A stretch of 64,000 bases of DNA from Plantago major (lineage: Eukaryota; Streptophyta; Magnoliopsida; Lamiales; Plantaginaceae), in the NCBI GenBank assembly GCA_026545765.1, contig CM048842.1, forward strand, positions 72,901,871 through 72,965,870, written 5' to 3'. The position numbers were made by a program, and so were the translations under genes. The notes below the pieces were generated by a model. That model saw only the letters and a program-made list of their open reading frames with translations. It was not told where the DNA came from and did no database searches. Positions 11,794 through 20,039 of the stretch are shown one piece after another; within the stretch, counting starts at the first letter, position 1, and each line of letters begins with the position of its first letter.

Positions 11794-12867
11794 TGAAAGT
11801 GCAAGTTGCACTTGATTAGATAATCTTATCTTTCATGATTCAGTTCAATGTTTGTGTTTGTTGTTGTTGTTTGTGAATTGCATGATTTCAATGTTGTGCA
11901 ACATTGCGAAATAGTGCCGATACAATGTTGGAACAACATTACAGACAACAACAGACAACATAGAAACAAGCAGGCCAATTGGACTGATGACTTAGACTGG
12001 AAGCAATCAATTCGAATTTCTGCAGGAATAAGGAAAGAGTTTGAGTTGCTTTGGACACAAGGAATGCAATCTAAAAAAAAGGAAAGAGTTTGACAAGTTA
12101 TGGGCACCTTGAAAGAAAAGAAGGAAATAAAAGATTCTCTAGAGATAATCTTGGAAAGATTTTCCAAAACCAGACATGTAGAAACAACGTTAGTTTCTTC
12201 CTGCTGAGATCCCGGATCATCACATATGTACAGGAAGAAACTAGTTGCAAGAAGAATACAAGGTTAAAGAGAGAATCTTTCAAGAAGATTGTTGAAGAAA
12301 GCAAGAAGGAAATATATTGTTGAAGACACTAATATGGGAATTTCCTTCTAGCTGAATATTGAAGAAAACAAGACAAAGAAAATTGTCTTTGCTAAGATCC
12401 AATTGCCTTTCGACTTGGATGGGAGCTGTTGATATCTCGAGTATATATACAAGGATTCAGCCGAGCAATGGTGAAGCCTTTTTGATGATTAATCAAGATT
12501 TTATTAAAGAGTTTAGGCTTCTTGTTTTTTGCTAGCTTTGGAGTTTGTCTAAGAGTATTCATTGTTGTAATAACTCTTTCAAACATCAACCTAGAATAGC
12601 TTTTACTGTTAGTTCTTCTAGGGCTAGTTTTGGTTGTTTAATCAATCATCTGTGATTGTATTAAACCTAGTTGATTAGATCTACTTTTCGTGTCAGTAGA
12701 TATTTTGCCTACAGGCACGGCCAACATTTTTATATATGTTGGCTTGGTAATAGAAGTTTCATTCATATTCATCCGTTGCGTTTTGTTTACTGTGTTGAAG
12801 ACAATGTTCAACAACATTGTCTGTTGATCTTTTTCCAAGTACCAATCCGGGATCCTACGTTCTAACA
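11794..12867 (+). repeat. 3' LTR of the Sirevirus-like element
   Basis: It matches 6134-7220 over its full length with about 25 substitutions and small indels counted by eye; a short block near 7156-7170 is missing here. The TATA box is at 12442-12449. It is preceded by the purine tract AAGGAGGAGAT and followed by the ACCTT duplication (12868-12872). Confidence 0.9.
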
Positions 12868-12872
12868 ACCTT

Positions 12873-14881
12873 TAGAATTGAAATGCTTCTTCTGCCTTCC
12901 ACGATCAATGAGTAGGTCTTCTCCCCCGTGTCGACTACAGCTTCCATCTGGTGTAGGGTTGGTCGTCCAATAAGTGTTTTAGATCTCATCACGCTTCCTT
13001 CCATATCCATCACCAGGAAGTCTAGCCTTGACCTTATACCTCCGATCTCCACAGATAAACCTTTGATCTCCCCAGCACATTTCTTTGTCGAGTAGTCGGC
13101 CAGCTGGAGTTCCACATGGTTCTATCTCGTCTTCAATCCCTAGCTCCCTTGCTTTAGCCAATGACATAAGATTTACGCTGGCTCCCAGGTCAATCATGCA
13201 ATTTACCTTTTTGCCCTTCACTCCAATCGTCATGCTGAACTGTCCCGGATCTCCTATTCCTCTCCTGATGATATCCGATCCTTCTCTCCACGCCACTCCA
13301 ACATGGGCTTTCTTTCGATTATGGAAGTCCCAGATAGCTGCCATGTAGTCGGATGGATATAAAGTAAACAGATCGGACACTGGTACCGGAATAGATTGGT
13401 TTCCTTTAGCCTTCATCTTTGCAGCCTTCTTGACGTCATTCGTGAGCCTTCCTGGAAAAGGTAAGTCTTTTAGGCGAACTATTCCTCCATCTTCTGCTCG
13501 GACATATCCCCTTTCCATCAGTTCGTCATCATATCTCCCTCTCCTGGCTGCTAACCTTTCTTCCTGCTTCTTCTTCTTCTCCTTAACTTCTTTCTCAGAC
13601 TTCCTACTCTCACCTTCTCTGCCTTCTTCCTCTACATCCAGTATCTCCACATCGTTCTTCTTCCTGACTCTTTCCTCACTTCTAGGAATAGAATCCGGGG
13701 TTGTTATCCCGCTCCTAGTAGTGATAGCCCCAATACTCTCCACTTGCTGCTCCTTGACTTCTTCCACCTTTTCATCCAGCTCCCTAACTGCATACTTCAT
13801 TTCGACCAGATCGTCCTTGAATGCATCGACTTCACCACTTAACCTTTCTATTGCTTCCTCATTTGAGGCGGCATTCTCCGTGAACAGCTTCACCAAGTAG
13901 TGTGTCTCCTCGCTTCCTTTTTCCAGTTCCTCCAGCACTACTTTTCCTCTCAGGTTATGATTTTCCTTGAGGGTCTTGATCTCCTCTTCCAAGCCCCTTT
14001 TAGTAGTTACAATGCTGTCGACCACCTATTCATTGCTGATCTTGGAAACTTCATCCTTTCCTTCGACACTCAACTCAATAGGTTTTCCTTCTGGCACTTC
14101 CTTACTTACTTTGATATGCTTCTATTATCCAGGTACTCGGGAGTTCCTACGCTATGTCCCATAGCCCATTGTACCTCTTCCTCAACTGCGGCTATTGTCC
14201 TTACTTCTTCCATCGCCTCCATCTTGTTGAAGATCTCATCTCCTTCAGTTGCTCACTCCCGTACCTTGAATTCTCAACAACACTTGCGCAAGCTTCCAGT
14301 ACTTGCTTAGCAGAACTCCCCATGAATGATCCCTTCAGAGCTACGTCTATAAGGTCTCTAAACTCATCTCTAACTCCTAAGTAGAAATACTCACAGAGCT
14401 GTCGCGAAGTAAACTGATGTTGGGGGCAGTTGTACTGCATCTCTTCAAACCTTTCCCATGCATCATGAAAAGACTCCTTCTGTTTTTGAGCAAAGTTGGA
14501 TATCATCCTCCTTTCCCTCATAACTCTTGCAAGCCCTAGAAACCTCTTCAAGAACATACTCCTCAGCTCTTCCCATTTGCTGACTTCTTCCTTGATTGAA
14601 TCTATCCATCTTTTTACTGCTCCCTCCAGTGTCCTGATGAAGAACCATAATTTCAGCTCACCATCGGTTAACCCCTTCGTCGGAAACTGCTCGACAATAG
14701 ACTCGAATGCATACATGAACTCGCATTCATTCTCTCCTTCTCTGCCTCCGAACTTTGGTAGTGCGCTAATCAGAGTTAGATCAAATCCGTACTCCCTTAC
14801 ATGCGGCTGGATCCTAATTCCACTCCTTCTTGGTTTCGGCATACTGATCTCCCTGATAGTCCTTTCGTCTTCTTCTTCCAT
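12873..14881 (-). pseudogene. Athila gag and protease remnant
   Basis: Minus-strand capsid protein and aspartic protease. Gag starts at about 14881. Its retrotransposon-gag core (GAVKRWIDSIKEEVSKWEELRSMFLKRF and FHDAWERFEEMQYNCPQHQF) lies at 14350-14680. A disrupted stretch with stops covers about 14026-14200. The next frame (12979-14025) is coiled-coil-like and Glu/Lys-rich, then reaches a protease-type segment with MIDLGASVNLMSLAKA near 13135-13195, where the catalytic triad expected as DSGA or DTGA reads DLGA. A frame change near 13085 leads into the last block, which stops at the Sirevirus insertion. The frame resumes at 6128. Confidence 0.8.
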
Positions 14882-14960
14882 CTTGAGTTTTCTGTAAAAC
14901 AGAAGTAGTTACTGCTCGAAAATAACCAAATAAGTTCTACGCAAGCAATCTACTAATTAT

Positions 14961-14978
14961 TCCCTGACAGTGGCGCCA
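14961..14978 (-). other. Athila primer binding site
   Basis: On the minus strand TGGCGCCACTGTCAGGGA starts six bases after the end of the 5' LTR. TGGCGCC is a common start of Ty3/gypsy primer sites in plants. I do not assign the tRNA with certainty, but an Asp-type primer is likely. Confidence 0.7.
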
Positions 14979-14984
14979 AATTTC

Positions 14985-16503
14985 TGATGCGTACTCGAAA
15001 ATCTTAATTTCGTTGTAGAAACTGTAATCCCCAAATACGATCAGAAGATTAAATTTATAATTGCCAGAGCTCACTAACACACAGTTTATAGCGGTAAGTT
15101 GACTCGAGATGTCGTTCTCTCGGGAATAACGCTTGATTGAAATAGAATATTAGATGGTTGATTTTCAATAAAAAGTAAATAACAGATTTTTGGATTTTTC
15201 GATTAAGGAAAACAAACACGTAAGCAGAAAAAGTAATTTTAATAGGATTTGAAGAACTAAGAACTTATAGAAAAAAGCATGTAAGCGTTAACCTTCACTT
15301 TGCTAAATGGTTTATATCAGGAATCATAGATAGCGATAGTTACGGCTGAAGAGTCACACAGGTCACATATCATAAACCAAGGCCCAGTCAGCAAAGATAC
15401 CCTATGTAGACTATCGTCTAGCTCAAAGCTGTCACCAGTTGCAAGCTCAACTTCATACCTCAGGCAGAATATCAACCTATAGACACAGCTGATACCTCCT
15501 AATCTAATGCAATGAATACTCATGTCTCGCGAAAACATAAATAAGCAAAGCATCTTTCTTAAACAACACAGATATGAACAACAATCGCATAAGCAACATT
15601 GATACTAAAACTATTCCATCATATATAAACGAAGTAGTTAAAGAACCCGGCTAACCCTTACACAGGTAAATTAGCCTGACATAACTGAAAGTAAATAAAC
15701 GAAGAACTGAATCGAAATTATGTTTGAAACAACTAAACCGTAAGAAGATGGCGAGTGTCGACCCTCTGCTTCTCCTCTTCGATTCCTCCTTGATTGATCG
15801 ATCTTGATGTCTTCTTGAATGTCTTGCTGATTGCTTGATTGTGGCTAGGGTTGTGGAGTTTCACTTCCCCGAGGACTGGTTCTCTCTCTGGAGAGATGCT
15901 TTTGGGGTTTCACTTCCCCGATGACTGGTTCTCTCTCATGAGAGATGCCTTGTGAGCTTGTGTTGATTCTGAGACCCCTGAGGTCTTATTTATAGGTGAA
16001 ATTTCGACCTCCAAACTGCCATTCTTGAATAAGGAAGGTTTAGGAAGGCGGGCCTCAGCTTGACAGGCCAGAAAACAGTCCAAAAGCAAAACAGTCGGTG
16101 CACTGCGGCCACCTGGGGACCGCAGTGACCCTCTCTGGTGGCCGCCATCTGCGATAACCTCAGCTTCTGTTTGTAAATCTCCGTTCTTCAATTTCGGGCT
16201 TCGTAACTTCGTTTCCTCGAAAAGTTGTCTTCTTCAAAGTTGTAGCATCTTCAATTATCTTTGCATTGGCTAGTCGCATGACATGTTTTGACTTCTTGAA
16301 CTCCGTGCAAGGTCAACCCGATGAATTTGCTTCCTTTTCCCAATTTGGCACAATTATGCCGTTTTGGTGCCTGAAATCGTGCAAATCCTCAAAACCGCGA
16401 TCATGACCTACAGAAAACACGTAAAGTTGGTGATTGACCATAAAACGATATAAATATTGAATCTACGGCAAAAAATAAGGGTCTAAAAGCATGCTATATC
16501 ACA
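14985..16503 (-). repeat. Athila 5' LTR (only copy)
   Basis: On the minus strand it begins TGTGATATAGCATGCTTTTAG and ends GTACGCATCA next to the PBS, giving 1519 bp with TG..CA ends. A TATA box (TATAAATA on the minus strand) lies at 15987-15994. A two-copy direct repeat with a period of 49 bp (GTTTCACTTCCCCGA..ACTGGTTCTCTCTC) spans about 15858-15950. No second copy exists in the window. Confidence 0.8.
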
Positions 16504-17787
16504 CATTTCATTGTCACATAAACGCCCTGATCTCGCTATCAGACAGAATCAGGTTGGAATTTTCCTTCTTATTACGGTTTGCTCCTCTAATCCTTCCTCT
16601 GTTCTTTCTACCTTTCTTCGAAATTCACTTTACTCCTATCACTTGCTCCATCTCATCTTCCTTTTCCGACGAAATTTGTTCAATGAAACTACTCCACTCA
16701 ACAGTGTTTTTCTTTGGTTGGCTAGTCGATTTTCTTGCTAATTGTTATTGAAACCTTTCTTTTTGGTGCTAGACTTGTCTTATTGATTGGGGGATACAGG
16801 TTAAAAGGATCTGCATAACAATCAATGTCCACCGTCCCCACCGTCAGCCTCTTTGACCAGTTCAACATCTCCCAAAAGCGTAGTTCCAACTGACACCTTT
16901 GTGGCCTCACACGGTTTCCTCTTTTCTTTCTCTTCCTGTTCTACATTCTCAGCGTCACTAACTGGCCCACTATCCTTTACCTTGAATCTGTCACGTTCTG
17001 TTAAATTGTTGATCTGCAGACCCACGCCCTTAACCATACTATCATCACAATTTTTGGCCTGCTCAAACTGGGCCAAATCAGCCAGTGAGTCCAAACCCAC
17101 AACAGCCCCTTCCACAATTGGCCCACCAAGACAATCCTCATTACTTTTAATACATCCAACCGTTTCCTCAAAGATTCCAAATCCCAATTCATTAGCCGCC
17201 AATTCGTGCCTTTCCAAGTCAATATCATTCTTTCCAATAAAATTGTCTCTGTCCCAATGCTCCTCATCAATGTCTGACATAACTCCTTGTCTCTCAATGT
17301 TTAGTATCCCATCAATGTCATTTACCTCTTCATCTTCTGCTTCCGAGTCGACCCGTTCGACATCCGAGTCAACTGAGTCCGGCGACTCACCTGCAACTGA
17401 AGCGAAATCCGAAGCGAGATCTTCAAACGAATTAGTTTCCTCAAGAACATGAACTCGAAATTTCTTGTTCCAAATTAGAAATTGGAACTCCATGTTGATG
17501 ATTGTGAATACTGGTGTATCCATTTGGAATCAACCCTATCTCAAGTCTTGTCTGGAACAAGTTGCATCATCAATAGCAATGACTTTTCCGAACTTATTCC
17601 CGATCCTTCTAAAAATCTGGACACTCCATGCATGCACAGGTACACATAAACCTTTAGCCACGCCCTACGCTTTCCGTTGAAATCTTCCTCCCTCCAGTCT
17701 CTCAAAAATGAGAAACAGACACTCAACCAATCTTGATCCTCCAACCTAATTTTGTCTCGAACCTCACGGGTTTCCTAATTGAGTATC
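16504..17787 (-). pseudogene. LINE ORF1 middle and C-terminal part
   Basis: Continuation of the LINE ORF1 that starts at 38615. On the minus strand a DUF4283-like stretch (RAWLKVYVYLCMHGVSRFLEG, 17541-17700, partly out of frame) is followed by a long acidic, low-complexity region (16822-17523). That region is typical of plant L1 ORF1 proteins: many D, E and S, and no zinc knuckle that I could see. The C-terminal block (DPFNLYPPINKTSLAPKRK) lies at about 16765-16830. The stretch 16504-16720 is spacer-like with stops. The segment ends where the Athila LTR starts. Confidence 0.7.
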
Positions 17788-17792
17788 CACAG
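17788..17792. repeat. Target-site duplication CACAG, left copy
   Basis: CACAG precedes the LTR at 17793 and recurs directly after the other LTR at 37933-37937. A perfect 5-bp duplication frames the Tat element. Confidence 0.9.
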
Positions 17793-18737
17793 TGTTGGGG
17801 GTATAGTTCCCCAAACACTTAGTAATAGTTCAATTGCCCAGGTTATGCTCCAGACGATATCTTCCTCACTACGTAAGAACCAACGGGTAAGAATCTTCCA
17901 CTGTGCACTTGGTGAGAACCTGCGCAAGAGGCTTGGAGGGGGGGGGGGGGGGTTAGTACCCGGTTTGCCAAGTGTCAAACCGATATAAGACTTCACTCGA
18001 GAGAGACTGGAGATCTTCTCTGTATACTGTTCGAGATTAAGTTCGTAATATCGCTTACCTTTGCATGGGGATATGTGCCCCTATATATAGGGTTTCCTCA
18101 AAGTGGAAGGCTTCTCCAAGATCGCGCCAAGTGTAGGGCTCTAGTTGAGCCACCAAGGCATGTCTAGGCCCAAGGCCCAACAAAGATACCTAGCCCATGC
18201 CCTTTTTGGGCTTTAGGGGTAGTTTAGTCATTATTAGGAGAGTTTTGGAGGGTGTGACATAGTCTGCCGAGGTCCGAGGTCCGGAGAGGTTGGTCGGACG
18301 CCTGGTCCGGACCGTATTGGGTTGTCAGATGAGGAAGTCCTCTAAGCCTGCCCAACTCTTCCGATTTGGACCTTATGGTTCGGACCGCCTACTCTCTGGT
18401 GCATATCTACTTGGTTGCCTGTGAGATTGTCATGTTGAATCTGAGTGATCGTCTGTATCTGAGGCCCTAGGTCGGACCCAGTACTGTTCAAGTACTATGC
18501 CTCCTTTTCTAGAGAGGCTCGGACCCAGGTGGGCCGGACCTGAGATCCCTGGGTCGGACCTAGTAAGCTTCAGATCTTTTGTTCTTCTCTTATAGGGTGG
18601 GTCGGGCCATGGTGGGTCTGCCCGGATCGGACCGTTGGCTCGGACCAATGTGTCTCGGATCCATTAGATGACTTAGGACGCCTTAGGATTTGTTCTAAGG
18701 GCTCTTATGACGGATTGGACATATTTTCGTATCAACA
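17793..18737 (-). repeat. 3' LTR of the Tat element
   Basis: 945 bp, with TGTTGGGGGTATAG at the left edge and CGTATCAACA at the right. A TATA box (CTATATATAG, 18081-18090) precedes the transcribed part in minus orientation. It contains a run of 14 G (about 17939-17952) that is only seven in the other LTR. Words with GGTCCG and CGGACC are frequent. Confidence 0.9.
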
Positions 18738-18752
18738 TATGTCCCCCTAGTT
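18738..18752 (-). other. Polypurine tract of the Tat element
   Basis: On the minus strand CTAGGGGGACATA abuts the 3' LTR, the expected place for plus-strand priming. It supports minus orientation of the element. Confidence 0.75.
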
Positions 18753-18897
18753 TCTAAGTATCTTAGTAGAAGATAGTTGTGGAACTATTGGTTGAGACTG
18801 TTGAGGATGGATCATTTTTTGGTCCAATCCGCCTCTCGTAAGCAGAAAAAAGGTGTAATCCGTGCTTCGTGTGGTCCTTAACTTTGTCTCTCTCTCA

Positions 18898-18913
18898 CCC
18901 CCCCCCCCCCCCC
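18898..18913. repeat. Homopolymer run of 16 C
   Basis: An uninterrupted C run following TCTCTCTCA within the 3' region of the Tat element. Such runs change length easily and are prone to sequencing error. Confidence 0.85.
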
Positions 18914-19099
18914 TTTCTTTCTTACTTTTGTTGCTGTCCGAAGGGAAGGGCCCAGAGTGCAACAAAATTGAGAAAGAAAAGGGTATTTATAAGCGAGACC
19001 AAGCATAGACTCCGAACGTCGGTATTGTACCTTTGTTGATGTACGGGTAAATCCATAGGTGAATGTTCTATCCGTACCAAGCTCTTGTGCAAAGAGAAG

Positions 19100-19345
19100 G
19101 TCCGAATGAAAACGTCCAAGCGAACGAAGGTTCGTGGGAAATCATCCGAGCGGACGAAGGTCCGTAAAATAACATCCAAGCTGACCAAGGTCTGTAGGAG
19201 AACATCCGAGCGGACGAAGGTCCGTAAGATAACGTCCAAGCTGACCAAGGTCCGTGGGAAAACATCCGAGCGGACGAAGGTCCGTAAAATAACATCCAAG
19301 CTGACCACGGTCCGTGGGAAAACATCCGAGCGGACGAAGGTCCGA
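19100..19345 (+). repeat. Minisatellite, 60-bp unit built of two 30-bp halves
   Basis: About four copies of a unit whose two halves are AACATCCGAGCGGACGAAGG plus TCCGTAAAAT and AACATCCAAGCTGACCAAGG plus TCCGTGGGAA. One half holds the dyad CGGAC-GAAG-GTCCG. The array lies between the 3' LTR and the promoter of the antisense gene. Tandem repeats in the 3' region are known for Tat elements. Confidence 0.85.
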
Positions 19346-19597
19346 GTGTTGGCGAGTGATCTTGGCCCGGAAAGTGCTGGAGCGTCCGATGGGTGGTCGT
19401 CTGAAGTCCAAGTGTTGTGTCTTGCCCGAAAGTGGGGAAGTTTGTTGTATTCACTTGTGTTATCCCATGGTAAGTTTTTTGTACCGATGTGTCATTTCAC
19501 TTGGTATTATTGTACTACACCGTTGGATGATTTTTGATCTACGATTGAGATTTAATCCCGAAAAATCACGACGGTTGGAGTTCCAAGTATGACCCTC

Positions 19598-19605
19598 TAT
19601 AAATA
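19598..19605 (+). promoter_or_regulatory. TATA box of the antisense gene
   Basis: TATAAATA in the setting CCCTCTATAAATAAGGGCC. It lies about 165 bp before a splice donor (ACAA|GTAAGT, 19765) and 435 bp before the first ATG (20040). A start of transcription near 19630-19640 would be expected. Confidence 0.6.
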
Positions 19606-20039
19606 AGGGCCTGAGTCGCTTTCATTCTTCACTTTTAGAGAGAATATTTTTGTTCCTGAGCATATCCGAAGTATTTACACCCGATCCGGAGCGAGTCAAG
19701 AAAGGTCCGTAGTGCGTGTTTCTGTGCGAAGTCAGCTACCTTCCATCCAATCATCTGAATACAAGTAAGTTTGCTTTTTTGTTGCGTGATTCCATTTCCT
19801 TTGTTAGTCGTTTTTTCTATTAAGCTGCTCGGATGTACGCCCATGATGTGTAGGTTAGTAATAACCACTGTTTTGGCTGTGTTGACTACAATAAAGTAAC
19901 CATCTTACTGACTCGGAACTAACTTCGTCCTGCCGATTCGCTTCCTTGTCTCCGATTTTTTTTTCATATTTAATATACATAAACGGCCTCTCGGACTGCC
20001 ACCTTAAGGCTTACGAAATTGCTTTCTCCTTTCCCTAGG

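Larger units (their letters stand above)
6134..12867 (+). mobile_element. Sirevirus-like Ty1/copia retrotransposon, internally deleted
   Basis: A 6734-bp element with two LTRs (6134-7220 and 11794-12867), a PBS matching initiator methionine tRNA style (TGGCATCAGAGC), a gag with UBN2 and CCHC motifs, and only the RNase H end of pol. Protease, integrase and most of reverse transcriptase are absent. A long non-coding 3' region (9564-11793) precedes the 3' LTR. The gag type, the long 3' region and the repeated polypurine tracts point to the Sirevirus (SIRE/Maximus) lineage. The two LTRs differ at roughly 25 positions by eye, so the insertion is fairly young. Confidence 0.85.
2935..16503 (-). mobile_element. 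Athila-clade Ty3/gypsy retrotransposon, 3' end deleted
   Basis: On the minus strand the order is 5' LTR (14985-16503), PBS (14961-14978), gag and protease (12873-14881), then reverse transcriptase, RNase H and integrase (3012-6128). A Sirevirus-like element sits between protease and reverse transcriptase. The Athila assignment comes from the reverse-transcriptase wording (PLPFIDQML-like, EDQEKTTFTCPFGTFAYRRMPFGLCNAPATFQ and IEVFMD-NFSVFG). No 3' LTR, polypurine tract or env-like region follows integrase: LINE sequence takes over within about 100 bp. The left edge is uncertain by some tens of bases. Confidence 0.8.

Noticed and set aside
13430-13900. 156-codon Ser-rich plus-strand frame
   Set aside because: It is the mirror of the Glu/Lys-rich Athila gag region on the minus strand.
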